Made by a program: the position numbers and the translations under genes. Under the pieces are notes generated by a model, which was given only the letters and a program-made list of their open reading frames with translations, did no database searches and was not told the DNA's origin. DNA of 64,000 nt from contig CP031585.1 of assembly GCA_003217735.2 (NCBI GenBank), positions 2,963,501-3,027,500 of the forward strand, written 5' to 3'. Shown piece by piece: positions 49,662 through 59,117 of this stretch (within the stretch, counting starts at the first letter, position 1; each line of letters begins with the position of its first letter). This stretch comes from Marinibacterium anthonyi (GTDB lineage Bacteria > Pseudomonadota > Alphaproteobacteria > Rhodobacterales > Rhodobacteraceae).

Positions 49662-51736
49662 TTTGTTTCTCCCAGTCGAATCAAGACACTACCCGAAGGA
49701 TGGATCTCGGCCACCGCACCGGGCGGCACGATTGTGGTGCTGTCGGTCTGAAGCAGGATCGCCGGGCCGTCAAAGGGCGTGGACACCGGCAGCTTCACGC
49801 GGCGATAGACCGGCGTGTCGAACGTCTTGAGCCCCTCTTCGGTGCGGAAGATCGACGGCTTGGTGCGCACCAGCGCCTCTTGCAGCGATCCGCCTTCGGG
49901 GGCCGAGAGGCTTTCGAGCTTGGGCAGCGACGCGGTGCCGACAAGACGGATGTTCACCAGCTCGATCGGGCTGTCGGTGAAGGCGTGACCGTATTCGCGG
50001 GCGTGGGCGGCGTGGAAATCCTCCCACAGTTTCGCCAGCATCGCGTCATCCACCGGACCGTCGGCGATGGGCACGCGCAGCTCGTAGCCCTGCCCCACAT
50101 AGCGCAGATCGCCCAGCCGCTGATACCCGCGGCTATCCGCCGGCACCGCGTCGGCGTCGAAGCGGGCGGTCAGGTCGGTCAGCATGGCGTCCAGATCGCG
50201 GGTCAGACGCGCCTTGTCGATGCCGGATGACACCTGGAACTGGGTCCGGATCGCGTCGTATTTCAGGTCGGTGGTCAAAAGCCCCATGGCCGAGGTGATG
50301 CCCGGAAAGGGCGGCACCAGGACCTCGGGGATCGACAGCATCCTGGCCACCTCGGCCCCGGACAACGGCCCGGCCCCGCCCATCGCCACCAGCGCGAAAC
50401 CGCGCGGGTCGATGCCTTTTTGCACCGTGCGCGACCGGATCGCGTTGGCCATGTTGGCGTTGACGATGGTCAGGATGCCTTCGGCCGCCTCGTGCAGCGA
50501 CATGCCGACGGTTTCGGCAAAAGCGGCCACCGCCCTTTCGGCCGCTTCCGGGTCCAGCTTCATCGCGCCGCCCAGAAAGTCGTCGGGGTCCAACCGGCCC
50601 AGCACCAGGTTGGCGTCGGTCACGGTGGGCTCGGTCCCGCCGCGCCCATAGGCGGCCGGGCCCGGCACGGCGCCGGCGGATTGCGGGCCGACGCGGAAGG
50701 CGCCGCCGCGGTCGACATGGGCAATCGACCCACCCCCGGCGCCGATCGTGTGAATGTCGAGCATCGGTTGCAGCAGCGGGAAACCGGCGATCTGGGTGGA
50801 CCGGGCGTCGGCCTCGGCGCATTGGCCATCGACCACGATGCCGATGTCGGCCGAGGTGCCGCCGATATCGAAGGTGATCAGCCGGTCCCGCCCGCATTGC
50901 GCGCCGATCCAGCCGCCGCCCAGCACCCCGGCTGCCAAACCCGACAGCAGCGTCAGCGCCGGTTTCTCGGACACCATCGCCGGCGTCGAAGCACCGCCGT
51001 TCGATGCCATGATCCTGAGTTCGCCCTTCACGCCCAGTGACTGCAGCGCAGCGCCCAGGTCGGCGATGTATTTCTTGACCTTGGGCCCCACGAAGGCCGC
51101 CAGCGACGCCGTGGTGAACCGTTCGAATTCCCGGAACTGCGGAGACACCAAAGCCGAGGTGGTCACGAAGGCATCGGGCATGACCTCCTCGACGATCTCC
51201 TTGGCGCGCAGTTCATGCGCCGGGTTGAGGTAGGAAAACAGGAAGCAGATCGCCACCGATTCAACGCCCGCCGCCTTCAGCTCCTCGGCGGCCTGACGCA
51301 CGCCCGCCTCGTCCAGGGGCACCAGTTCCTGCCCGCTGGGGGGAACCAGGCGGCCGCCGACCGTCTTGCGGAACCGGCGTTTCACCAGGGGGCGCGCCTG
51401 CCAGGGGATGTCCTGCTGGATCGAATAATGCTGCGGCCGCTGGTGGCGGCCGATGTGGATGATGTCGCGAAACCCGTCGTTGGTGATCATGCCGGCCACC
51501 GCGCCCTTGCCTTCCAGCGCGGCGTTGGTCGCCGTGGTGGTGCCGTGAAACACGTTGGAAATCTCGGACGGCGCAACGCCGTTCTGTTCGCAGATCTCGC
51601 GCACCCCCTGCATGACGGCGCGCGACGGATCGTCCGGCGTGGTTGAGACCTTGTGAATCGCAAGGTCTCCGGTTTCGAGGTTACAATAGACGAGGTCGGT
51701 GAATGTGCCGCCCACGTCGACGCCAATGGTCTTCAT
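49658..51736 (-). CDS. hyuA: HyuA, hydantoinase A/oxoprolinase family ATPase subunit
   Basis: A 692-residue ASKHA-fold ATPase. The phosphate loops are GVDVGGTFTDLVY (about residues 5-17) and TFDIGGTSADIGIV (about 288-301). FHGTTTATNAALEGKG (about 63), LSGLAAGVLGGG and the C-terminal domain from about 520 fit the HyuA/oxoprolinase family. It phosphorylates the cyclic amide so that HyuB can open it. ATG 51736 is chosen for its family-typical start MKTIGVDVGG. Confidence 0.91.
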   Translation of the reverse strand: MKTIGVDVGGTFTDLVYCNLETGDLAIHKVSTTPDDPSRAVMQGVREICEQNGVAPSEISNVFHGTTTATNAALEGKGAVAGMITNDGFRDIIHIGRHQRPQHYSIQQDIPWQARPLVKRRFRKTVGGRLVPPSGQELVPLDEAGVRQAAEELKAAGVESVAICFLFSYLNPAHELRAKEIVEEVMPDAFVTTSALVSPQFREFERFTTASLAAFVGPKVKKYIADLGAALQSLGVKGELRIMASNGGASTPAMVSEKPALTLLSGLAAGVLGGGWIGAQCGRDRLITFDIGGTSADIGIVVDGQCAEADARSTQIAGFPLLQPMLDIHTIGAGGGSIAHVDRGGAFRVGPQSAGAVPGPAAYGRGGTEPTVTDANLVLGRLDPDDFLGGAMKLDPEAAERAVAAFAETVGMSLHEAAEGILTIVNANMANAIRSRTVQKGIDPRGFALVAMGGAGPLSGAEVARMLSIPEVLVPPFPGITSAMGLLTTDLKYDAIRTQFQVSSGIDKARLTRDLDAMLTDLTARFDADAVPADSRGYQRLGDLRYVGQGYELRVPIADGPVDDAMLAKLWEDFHAAHAREYGHAFTDSPIELVNIRLVGTASLPKLESLSAPEGGSLQEALVRTKPSIFRTEEGLKTFDTPVYRRVKLPVSTPFDGPAILLQTDSTTIVPPGAVAEIHPSGSVLIRLGETK

Positions 51737-51755
51737 GAAAGTCTTGCCCTTGTTG

Positions 51756-51830
51756 TCACGCGCGGACCTTAGCCAGATTGTCGACAATCTCGAACGCCTC
51801 GTAGATGATTTGTGCGCGCACCCCGGCCAT
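51756..51830 (-). CDS. Possible 24-codon leader ORF upstream of hyuA
   Basis: ATG 51830 follows GAGGGG by four bases and opens 24 codons that begin MAGVRAQIIYEAFEIVDNLA and end in TGA, 19 bases before hyuA. The peptide looks like an amphipathic helix and matches no family I know. The same bases contain the 16-bp palindrome, so the coding appearance may be incidental. Confidence 0.25.
   Translation of the reverse strand: MAGVRAQIIYEAFEIVDNLAKVRA
51775..51790. promoter_or_regulatory. 16-bp perfect palindrome upstream of hyuA
   Basis: AGATTGTCGACAATCT is fully symmetric. Its core TTGTCGACAA resembles operators of GntR-family (FCD subclass) regulators. It lies 39 bases upstream of the hyuA start within the divergent control region. 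No GntR gene is in the window. Confidence 0.5.
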
Positions 51831-52152
51831 CAGTCCCCTCGGCGCCCATTTCTAAGGCAAGGCGCCCGATGGTTCGGCGAATGGAGGGGATCTGGCAGCT
51901 GTATCAGGCGAAAACCGGCGCGATTCTGCCGGTTCAGCGGTCCGCGAGCGGCCTTTGCGGAACATTCTTGACCCTCTGGACAAAAACGAAGTGCCCAAGA
52001 TCTGGGATATTCACGCAAGCGAGGTCATTTTTCAGGCATTTCCTCTGGTCATGACACAAGGATCTGGTGAAGTCTTGGACAGATCGGGCGCCAAACCCAA
52101 GATCCGGGCAAAAGCGTCTTCGCGAAGAACAAAGACCAAATGGGGAAAACAC

Positions 52153-53136
52153 GTGCGCAATCCGCTCGACCTTGAACTGGTGTCGGTCACCAAACGCTAT
52201 GGAGACGTGGTAGCAGTCGATGCCGTGTCGCATCTGTTTCACCAGGGCACCTACGCCTGCCTTCTTGGTCCCTCGGGCTGCGGGAAATCGTCGACCCTGC
52301 GGATGATCGCCGGCCACGAAAGCACCAGCGACGGCGCAATCGTGCTGAACGGCAAGGACATCGCCCACCTGCCCCCCGCCAGGCGCGGCACCGCGATGAT
52401 GTTCCAGAGCTATGCGCTGTTCCCGCACATGACCGTTCTGGACAACGTCGCCTTCAGCCTGAAGATGAAACACGTCGACAAGGCCGAACGCCACGCCAAG
52501 GCGCACAAGATGCTGGAACTGGTCAGCCTGGATGCCCTGGCCGACCGCCTGCCCGCGCAATTGTCGGGCGGCCAGCAGCAGCGCGCGGCGCTGGCGCGCG
52601 CGCTGATCACCGATCCCCAGGTGCTGTTGCTGGATGAACCCCTGTCCGCGCTGGATCCGTTCCTGCGCATCCGCATGCGGTCGGAACTGAAGAAGCTGCA
52701 GCGCGAGCTGGGCATCACCTTCATCCACGTGACCCACGGCCAGGACGAGGCGCTGGCCCTGGCGGACGAGGTCGTGGTGATGAACAATGCGGTCATCGAA
52801 CAGGCCGGTTCCGCGCGCGACGTGTTCAACGCGCCGACGACGGAATTCGTCGCCAGGTTCCTGGGCGGGCACAACGTGATCAGGCTGGACGGCAAGGCCT
52901 ATGCGATCCGGTCCGACCGGGTGCGCATGGTGGCTCCGGATGTGGACGGCATCGACACCAACGTGATCTCGGTCGAATTCCTGGGCACCCATGTGGCCGT
53001 GTCGCTGGCCACGGCGGATGACAATTCGATCACCGCCATGGTCCCGGAAGAAACCTTCTATGCCGCGCCGCTCGAACCCGGCGGCGCGTTCCGCGCCGGC
53101 TGGGCCCGCGGTGACCTGCATCCGCTGTCGGCCTGA
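52153..53136 (+). CDS. PotA-like ABC importer ATP-binding subunit
   Basis: A 327-residue ABC ATPase of the spermidine/putrescine-type (PAAT/POPT) importers. Walker A is GPSGCGKSS (about residue 39), the Q-loop is MFQSYALFPHMTVL, the signature is [15 protein letters not shown] (about 138), Walker B is VLLLDEPLSALD, and the H-loop is VTHGQDEA. A TOBE-like domain starts at about 240. GTG 52153 is chosen because GGGGAAAA precedes it and family similarity starts there. An in-frame ATG at 52051 would add 34 residues without similarity. Confidence 0.88.
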   Translation: MRNPLDLELVSVTKRYGDVVAVDAVSHLFHQGTYACLLGPSGCGKSSTLRMIAGHESTSDGAIVLNGKDIAHLPPARRGTAMMFQSYALFPHMTVLDNVAFSLKMKHVDKAERHAKAHKMLELVSLDALADRLPAQLSGGQQQRAALARALITDPQVLLLDEPLSALDPFLRIRMRSELKKLQRELGITFIHVTHGQDEALALADEVVVMNNAVIEQAGSARDVFNAPTTEFVARFLGGHNVIRLDGKAYAIRSDRVRMVAPDVDGIDTNVISVEFLGTHVAVSLATADDNSITAMVPEETFYAAPLEPGGAFRAGWARGDLHPLSA

Positions 53137-53193
53137 CCGCCAACACAAACCGCCAACCGACAGCCACAAAAATACCCAACAGAGGAGTTTCCC

Positions 53194-54480
53194 ATGTCTG
53201 ATACCACCAAGAAGACCGGCATCAGCCGCCGCGCGGTCCTGAAGGGTGCCGCCGCGACCGCCACTGCCGCCGGCGCCTCGACGCTCGGCGCACCGATGAT
53301 CTGGGCCCAGAACATCAAGGACGTGGTCCTGCGCCAGTCCGGCACCGGCGTTTCGGCATTCAACGAGATCGCCCAGAAGGTGAAGGAAGACCTTGGCTTC
53401 ACGCTGGAAATGACCGCGCTTGATTCCGACGCCGTGGCACAGCGCGTCGCCACCCAGCCCGGATCGTTCGACATTGCCGACATCGAATACTGGATGTGCA
53501 AGAAGGTCTGGCCGGTCGGCAACCTGCAGGGCATGGATGTCAGCAAGATCGCCAATTACGACAAGATCGTCGGCATCTTCAAGGACGGCAAGCTGACCCC
53601 GGAATCGGTCATCGCCCAAGGCACCGCGCCCCACACCGTGGGCTTTGTCGAAGCCGTCGACGGCAAGACCTTCGCCGACAGCCAAACCGACTGGATGACG
53701 CTGATCCCGACGATCTACAACGCCGATACGCTGGGCATCCGCCCCGACCTGATCGGCCGGCCGATCAACAACTGGTCGGAACTGCTGAACCCCGAATTCG
53801 CCGGCAAGGCATCCATCCTCGACGTGTCGTCGATCGGCATCATGGACATGGCCATGGTCTGTGAATCCATGGGCGAGATCACCTATGGCGACAAGGGCAA
53901 CATGACCAAGGAGGAGATCGACAAGACCATCGCGATCTTCACCGAGGCCAAGAAGAACGGCCAGTTCCGCGCCTTCTGGAAGACCTTCGACGAATCCGTG
54001 AACCTGATGGCCTCGGGCGAAGTCGTGATCCAGTCGATGTGGTCGCCCGCCATCACCGCCGTGCGCTCGCAGGGCATTCCCTGCGTCTACCAGCCGCTGG
54101 AAGAAGGCTATCGGTCCTGGGGTGGCGGCATCGGCCTGTCGGCCGCGCTGTCGGGCCTGCAACTGGACGCGGCCTACGAATACCTCAACTGGTACCTGTC
54201 GGGCTGGGTCGGCGGCTTCCTGATGCGCCAGGGCTATTATTCGGCCGTGCCGGAAACGTCGAAGGAATTCATGACGGCCGACGAATGGGGCTACTGGTTC
54301 GAAGGCAAGCCGGCGGAATCCGAAATCATGAACCCGCAGGGCGTCAAGATGGAAGACGCCGGCGCCGTGCGCGATGGCGGGTCGTTCTACGACCGCATGG
54401 GCTCGGTCGCGTGCTGGAACTCCGTCATGGACGAAAACCAGTACATGGTCCGCAAATGGAACGAATTCATCGCATCGTGA
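53194..54480 (+). CDS. Extracellular solute-binding protein, PotD-like
   Basis: A 428-residue binding protein of the SBP_bac_8 type, exported by Tat (ISRRAVLKGAAATATAAGAS). The mature domain begins near VVLRQSGTGVSAFNEIAQ. DIADIEYWMCKKVW and NADTLGIRPDLIGRPINNWSELLNPEF (in part) are typical of ligand-cleft loops. It starts behind AGAGGAG, 57 bases after the ATPase gene. It is the specificity component of the importer; its ligand is probably the substrate of the hydantoin/imide enzymes downstream. Confidence 0.88.
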   Translation: MSDTTKKTGISRRAVLKGAAATATAAGASTLGAPMIWAQNIKDVVLRQSGTGVSAFNEIAQKVKEDLGFTLEMTALDSDAVAQRVATQPGSFDIADIEYWMCKKVWPVGNLQGMDVSKIANYDKIVGIFKDGKLTPESVIAQGTAPHTVGFVEAVDGKTFADSQTDWMTLIPTIYNADTLGIRPDLIGRPINNWSELLNPEFAGKASILDVSSIGIMDMAMVCESMGEITYGDKGNMTKEEIDKTIAIFTEAKKNGQFRAFWKTFDESVNLMASGEVVIQSMWSPAITAVRSQGIPCVYQPLEEGYRSWGGGIGLSAALSGLQLDAAYEYLNWYLSGWVGGFLMRQGYYSAVPETSKEFMTADEWGYWFEGKPAESEIMNPQGVKMEDAGAVRDGGSFYDRMGSVACWNSVMDENQYMVRKWNEFIAS

Positions 54481-54487
54481 TCCGCAC

Positions 54488-55426
54488 ATGACCGCACCTG
54501 ACCATACGGTCGCGAATGGGTCCGCTTCCTCGCAAGAGGAAGCGGCCTCCGCCAGGCCGAGCCTTTTCCGCCGTCTTCTCAGCGACGGCTTCACCAGCTG
54601 GGCACTTGCCACGCCGGTGACGCTTGTCCTGGCGTTCTTCCTGCTGGCCCCGATCGGCATGATCGTGGCGGTCAGCTTCTGGGGATCGACCAGCTTTTCG
54701 ATCTACCCGGATTTCATCTGGGACAATTACGAATATCTTCTTGGCTCTCCAGTCACTTACAAGGTGTTCTTCACAACGCTGAAATTCGCCTTCCTGACCT
54801 GGATCATCAGCCTGGTGATCGGGTTCACCGTCGCCTATTACCTGACCTTCCACATCCGCACCCTGACCTGGCAGATCGCCCTGTTCCTGCTGTGCACGAT
54901 CCCGTTCTGGACGTCGAACATCATCCGCATGATCTCGTGGATCCCGTTCCTGGGCCGTCACGGCATCGCCAACCAGACGCTGATGAACCTTGGCATCACC
55001 AGCGAACCGCTGGAATGGCTGCTGTATTCGCAGTTCTCGGTGACGCTGGCCTTTGTGCATCTTTACACGCTGTTCATGGTGGTGCCGATCTTCAACACCA
55101 TGATGCGCATCGACAAATCCCTGATCGAAGCGGCCTATGACGCCGGCGCAAACGGCATCCAGATCCTGACCAACGTGATCATTCCGCTGTGCAAGCCGGG
55201 GATGATGATCGGGTCGATCTTCGTGATCACGCTGGTGATGGGCGACTTCATCACCGTGCGCTTCATGTCCGGATCGCAAATCGCCAACGTCGGGCGCCTG
55301 ATCTCCAACGACATCGCGCTGCTGGCCTATCCCAGCGCCGCCGCCACCGCCGTGGTTCTGCTGATCACCGTGCTGATCATGGTCGCGATCATGCTGCGCT
55401 TCGTCGATATCCGGAAGGAGCTCTGA
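54488..55426 (+). CDS. PotB-like ABC importer permease
   Basis: A 312-residue permease. After a 30-residue hydrophilic N-terminus, the first helix (about 38-60) precedes a periplasmic segment and a five-helix BPD_transp_1 core. TIPFWTSNIIRMISWIPFLG (about 137-156) and the EAA loop EAAYDAGANGIQILTNVIIP (about 217) are typical of PotB proteins. It starts seven bases after the binding-protein stop and is followed one base later by the second permease. Confidence 0.9.
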   Translation: MTAPDHTVANGSASSQEEAASARPSLFRRLLSDGFTSWALATPVTLVLAFFLLAPIGMIVAVSFWGSTSFSIYPDFIWDNYEYLLGSPVTYKVFFTTLKFAFLTWIISLVIGFTVAYYLTFHIRTLTWQIALFLLCTIPFWTSNIIRMISWIPFLGRHGIANQTLMNLGITSEPLEWLLYSQFSVTLAFVHLYTLFMVVPIFNTMMRIDKSLIEAAYDAGANGIQILTNVIIPLCKPGMMIGSIFVITLVMGDFITVRFMSGSQIANVGRLISNDIALLAYPSAAATAVVLLITVLIMVAIMLRFVDIRKEL

Positions 55427-55427
55427 C

Positions 55428-56276
55428 ATGTCCGACGGCAAACGCCCCGGGTCCTTCTACGTGCTGACCGCGGTCTTCATCCTCTTCGTGATATTCCTGT
55501 ACGGGCCGACGATCACCATCGGGATCCTGTCCTTCCAGGGCCCGGACGGCGGCCTGACCTTCCCGATGCGCGGTGTCTCGCTGCACTGGTTCCATGAATT
55601 GTTCGCCCAGCAAGCGGTCGGCGACATCTGGGGATCGTTCGGGCGCAGCTTCATTCTGGGCATGATGGTGATGGCGACAACCGTCGTTCTGTCCGTCATG
55701 GGCGGCCTGGCCTTCCGCCGCCGCTTCAAGGGCTCGACGGTGCTGTTCTACGTCATCATCGCCTCGCTGGTGATCCCGTCGATCCTGGTGTCGCTGGGGA
55801 TCGGCCTGCTGTTCAGCCAGGTGCTGGGATGGCAGGTGCGCTGGACGACCTCCGGCTTCGGCGCCCAGCTGACATGGACCCTGCCCTTCGGACTGCTGAT
55901 CATGTTCGCGGTCTTCAACCGGTTCGATCCGTCGTACGAGGAAGCGGCCCGCGACCAGGGCGCCAACCCCTGGCAGGTCTTCCGCCACGTGGTCCTGCCG
56001 CTGATCGCGCCCTCGCTGATCGGCGTCGCGCTGTTCGGCTTCACGCTCAGCTACGACGAATTCGCCCGGACCCTGATGACGTCGGGCAGCAAGAACACGC
56101 TGCCGCTGGAAATCTTCGGGATGACGACGAACGTCACGTCTCCGGTGCTTTACGCGCTGGGGACGCTGACCACGTTCTTCTCGTTCCTGGTGATCGGCAC
56201 CTTCATCGTGATCGCCCTGATCGCGCAGAAACGCCGGGCCAAACGCGCCAGCGACGCGGGCCAGGGCCTGGTGTGA
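55428..56276 (+). CDS. PotC-like ABC importer permease
   Basis: A 282-residue permease with six helices, starting MSDGKRPGSFYVLTAVFILF. The EAA loop EEAARDQGANPWQVFRHVVL lies at about residues 168-187, and FGFTLSYDEFARTLMTSG follows at about 203-220, a PotC hallmark. It starts one base after the stop of the partner permease. Its end is next to the racemase gene, tying transport to catabolism. Confidence 0.9.
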   Translation: MSDGKRPGSFYVLTAVFILFVIFLYGPTITIGILSFQGPDGGLTFPMRGVSLHWFHELFAQQAVGDIWGSFGRSFILGMMVMATTVVLSVMGGLAFRRRFKGSTVLFYVIIASLVIPSILVSLGIGLLFSQVLGWQVRWTTSGFGAQLTWTLPFGLLIMFAVFNRFDPSYEEAARDQGANPWQVFRHVVLPLIAPSLIGVALFGFTLSYDEFARTLMTSGSKNTLPLEIFGMTTNVTSPVLYALGTLTTFFSFLVIGTFIVIALIAQKRRAKRASDAGQGLV

Positions 56277-56281
56277 CGCCG

Positions 56282-56938
56282 ATGAAGATCGCCGTCATCA
56301 ATCCGAACTCGACGGTGTCGATGACCGACAAGATCGCCGACGCCGCCCGCGCCGTCGCCGGCCCGGACGTCGAGATCCAAGGACGGACCTGCGCCGGCAG
56401 CCCGGCCTCGATCCAGGGGGCGGCCGATGGCGAGGCCGCCGCGCCGCATCTTCTGGCGGAACTGAAACAGGCCGAGGCCGACGGCGCGCAGGCCGTGGTC
56501 ATCGCCTGTTTCGACGACACCGCGCTGGCGCAGGCCCGCCGGATCACCGACATGCCGGTGATCGGCATCGGCGAGGCCGGCTATCACGCGGCGATCCTGA
56601 TGGGCAAGAAATTCACCGTGGTGACAACGCTTTCGGTCTCGGTCCCGGTGCTGGAACAGAACCTGGTCGATTACGGGCTCGCGTCCCATTGCCTGAAGGT
56701 GCGCGCCTCCGAGGTGCCGGTGCTGGACCTTGAAAAACCCGGTTCCGACGCGCGTGAGAAAATCTCAGCCGAAATCGCCCGCGCCATCGCCGAAGAGGGC
56801 GCCGGCGCCATTGTTCTTGGCTGTGCCGGCATGGCAGATCTGGCCGCAGACCTGTCCCGGGACCACGGCGTCCCGGTCATCGACGGGGTCGCCGCCGCCA
56901 CCGGGCTTGCCCGGACACTGATAGGCCTGCGCGCCTGA
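56282..56938 (+). CDS. hyuE: Hydantoin racemase (Asp/Glu racemase superfamily)
   Basis: A 218-residue cofactor-independent racemase. The family start MKIAVINPNSTVSMTDKIAD is intact. The catalytic cysteine pair is C76 in VVIACFDDT and C181 in IVLGCAGM, the numbers known for the Agrobacterium enzyme. It interconverts D- and L-5-substituted hydantoins, so both enantiomers can be used. ATG 56282 fits the family; GTG 56273, which overlaps the permease stop, would add three residues. Confidence 0.9.
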   Translation: MKIAVINPNSTVSMTDKIADAARAVAGPDVEIQGRTCAGSPASIQGAADGEAAAPHLLAELKQAEADGAQAVVIACFDDTALAQARRITDMPVIGIGEAGYHAAILMGKKFTVVTTLSVSVPVLEQNLVDYGLASHCLKVRASEVPVLDLEKPGSDAREKISAEIARAIAEEGAGAIVLGCAGMADLAADLSRDHGVPVIDGVAAATGLARTLIGLRA

Positions 56939-56951
56939 AAGGAACCACCGA

Positions 56952-57890
56952 ATGCCACGTTACGTCATGACCGCGTCTGCCCAGATGGGCCCGATCTCGA
57001 AATCCGAAACCCGCAAGGATACGGTCAAACGCCTGGTCGAGATGATGCGCGAGGCCAAGGGCCGAGGCTGCGACCTTGTCGTCTTCACCGAACTTGCGCT
57101 CACCACCTTCTTCCCCCGCTGGGTGATCGAGGACGAGGACGAGCTGGACAGCTATTACGAGACCGAGATGCCGGGGCCCGCGACGCTGCCCCTGTTCGAG
57201 GAATCCGCCAGGCTGGGCATCGGGTTCTACCTGGGCTACGCGGAGCTGGTGATCGAGAACGGGGTCAAGCGGCGCTACAACACCGCGATCCTGGTGGATC
57301 GGACCGGTACGATCATCGGCAAGTACCGCAAGGTCCACCTGCCCGGCCATTCCGAACCGCAGCCGGGGCGTGATTTCCAGCACCTGGAAAAGGCCTATTT
57401 CGAACCCGGCGACCTGGGCTTCCCGGTCTATCGCGGGTTTGGCGGCATCATGGGCATGGCGATCTGCAACGACCGTCGCTGGCCGGAAACCTACCGCGTC
57501 ATGGGCCTGCAGGGCGTGGAAATGGTCATGCTGGGCTACAACACCCCCTTCGGCCATGCGCTGGACCCGGCGGCCGACGCGCTGACGCTGTTTCACAACC
57601 ACCTGTCGATGCAGGCCGGCGCCTACCAGAACGCGACCTGGGTCGTGGGCACCGCCAAGTGCGGGAACGAGGAAGGGTCCGTCATGGGCGGCCAGTCGGT
57701 GATCGTCGCGCCCTCGGGCGAGATCGTCGCGCAGGCCTTCACCATGGAGGACGAGGTCATCACCGCGAAATGCGACCTGGATGCCGGCAACCTCTACCGC
57801 GAGACGGTGTTCAATTTCGCCGTCCACCGGCGGCCCGAACATTACGGGCTGATCGTGGAACGCACGGGCGCCATCCCGCCCGCGGAATGA
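56952..57890 (+). CDS. hyuC: N-carbamoyl-D-amino-acid hydrolase
   Basis: A 312-residue nitrilase-superfamily enzyme. The catalytic triad is E47 (VVFTELAL), K127 (KYRKVHLPG) and C172 ([10 protein letters not shown]), identical in number to the Agrobacterium D-carbamoylase. CNDRRWPE and [12 protein letters not shown] are signatures of that subgroup. It cleaves N-carbamoyl-D-amino acids to D-amino acid, CO2 and ammonia. It starts 13 bases after the racemase gene with an AAAGGAA site. The symbol follows hyu usage; names differ between species. Confidence 0.92.
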   Translation: MPRYVMTASAQMGPISKSETRKDTVKRLVEMMREAKGRGCDLVVFTELALTTFFPRWVIEDEDELDSYYETEMPGPATLPLFEESARLGIGFYLGYAELVIENGVKRRYNTAILVDRTGTIIGKYRKVHLPGHSEPQPGRDFQHLEKAYFEPGDLGFPVYRGFGGIMGMAICNDRRWPETYRVMGLQGVEMVMLGYNTPFGHALDPAADALTLFHNHLSMQAGAYQNATWVVGTAKCGNEEGSVMGGQSVIVAPSGEIVAQAFTMEDEVITAKCDLDAGNLYRETVFNFAVHRRPEHYGLIVERTGAIPPAE

Positions 57891-57921
57891 TCTGCTGACT
57901 GACAGAACCGGGAGACACCCA

Positions 57922-58824
57922 ATGCCCAAGAAAATCATGTGCGCCTTCGGCACCGACATCGACTCGGTCGCCGGCTGGATCGGATCCTACGGCGGCGGCG
58001 ACAGCCCCTCCGACATCCAGCGCGGCATCTTCGCCACCGAAGTCGGCATTCCGCGCCTGCTGAAGATGTTCAAGAAGTACGACCTGCAGACCACCTTCTT
58101 CATCCCCGGACACAGCCTGGAAACCTTCCCCGACCAGATGAAGATGATCGTCGATGGCGGTCACGAGGTCGGCGCCCACGGCTATTCCCACGAAAACCCC
58201 GTGGCGATGACGCCGACCCAGGAAGAGGACGTGCTGGTCAAGTCGATCGAGCTTATCGAAGGGCTGACCGGCAAGGCCCCGCGCGGCTACGTCGCCCCCT
58301 GGTGGGAGATGTCGAATTCCACCGCGGCGCTTCTGGCCAAGCACGGTTTTTCCTATGATCACAGCCAGATGTACCGCGACTTTCAACCGTTCTACGCCCG
58401 TGTCGGCGACGAATGGACGGTGATCGACTACACCAAGCAGGCGTCGCACTGGATGACGCCCCTGAAGCACGGCAAAGAGGTCGACCTGGTCGACATCGCG
58501 GCCAACTGGTACACCGACGACCTGCCGCCGATGATGTTCATCAAGAAGTCGCCGAATTCGCACGGCTTCGTCGATCCCCGCGTGATCGAACAGATGTGGA
58601 AGGACCAGTTCGACTGGGTCTACCGCGAGATGGATTATGCCGTCTTCGCCTTCACCATCCACCCCGACGTATCGGGCCGGCCGCAGGTTCTGCTGATGCT
58701 GGAACGGCTGATCGAATACATGAACGGCTTTGATGGCGTGGAATGGATGACGTTCGAAGACATCGCCGCCGATTTCCGCGCGCGGTATCCCTTCGACAGC
58801 GACAAGCGCCCCGAGGTCATCTGA
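57922..58824 (+). CDS. Polysaccharide-deacetylase-fold hydrolase (PgdA/PuuE/cyclic imidase type)
   Basis: A 300-residue NodB-fold metalloenzyme. Metal ligands fall at D14 (GTDIDSV), H86 and H90 ([12 protein letters not shown]), exactly the D14/H86/H90 set of Helicobacter Pgd[19 protein letters not shown] (about residues 131-148) and [15 protein letters not shown] (about 248) fit the subgroup that includes PuuE allantoinase and bacterial cyclic-imide hydrolases. It is a cytoplasmic protein with no signal peptide. Operon position argues for hydrolysis of a cyclic imide or hydantoin, not cell-wall deacetylation. Confidence 0.87.
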   Translation: MPKKIMCAFGTDIDSVAGWIGSYGGGDSPSDIQRGIFATEVGIPRLLKMFKKYDLQTTFFIPGHSLETFPDQMKMIVDGGHEVGAHGYSHENPVAMTPTQEEDVLVKSIELIEGLTGKAPRGYVAPWWEMSNSTAALLAKHGFSYDHSQMYRDFQPFYARVGDEWTVIDYTKQASHWMTPLKHGKEVDLVDIAANWYTDDLPPMMFIKKSPNSHGFVDPRVIEQMWKDQFDWVYREMDYAVFAFTIHPDVSGRPQVLLMLERLIEYMNGFDGVEWMTFEDIAADFRARYPFDSDKRPEVI

Positions 58825-59117
58825 TGTGTTCCTCCTGCGGGTTCCCTTCGGCGCCCGGTCACTGGACCGAGGCCGGGGCGCCCACGCCCGGCGACCGCAT
58901 GCGCGCCCGCTTCCGGCGGGCGCAGGCGGCGTCGGTCCTGTTGCAGGCCTATGGGCTGACGGCGCGGGACGATGGCGCGGTGCCGGGGGTGCAACTGTCG
59001 TCGCGCACCGGGGCCACGCAGATCGTGCCGGATTTCGATGCCGTCTGGACCGAGGCCGCGCGCATGGCCGGCCAGCCCATCGACCCGCTGAGCGACCGGT
59101 TCCTTGACGACGCCTGA
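58824..59117 (+). CDS. 97-residue cysteine protein preceding a CobW-type GTPase
   Basis: A small soluble protein that begins [18 protein letters not shown], with a CxxC pair at residues 2-5 that could bind a metal. Later it has RMRARFRRAQAASVLLQAYG and SRTGATQIVPDFDAVWTEA. I recognise no family. Its ATG overlaps the stop of the deacetylase-fold gene (TGATG), and its 3' end overlaps the GTPase gene by 14 bases. The arrangement strongly suggests that all three proteins act together, perhaps in metal delivery. Confidence 0.7.
   Translation: MCSSCGFPSAPGHWTEAGAPTPGDRMRARFRRAQAASVLLQAYGLTARDDGAVPGVQLSSRTGATQIVPDFDAVWTEAARMAGQPIDPLSDRFLDDA

Larger units (their letters stand above)
51737..52152. 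other. Divergent regulatory gap of the hydantoin cluster
   Basis: This 416-base gap separates hyuBA from the importer operon. It contains the palindrome at 51775-51790 and a possible leader ORF at 51756-51830. An A/T-richer stretch at 51960-52060 may hold the importer promoter, but no clear -35/-10 pair was found. In-frame codons upstream of 52153 read through without family similarity. Confidence 0.5.

Noticed and set aside
51955-52152. N-terminal extension of the PotA-like gene from an upstream in-frame start
   Set aside because: The added codons show no family similarity and lie in the divergent control region; GTG 52153 has a good ribosome binding site and the family start.
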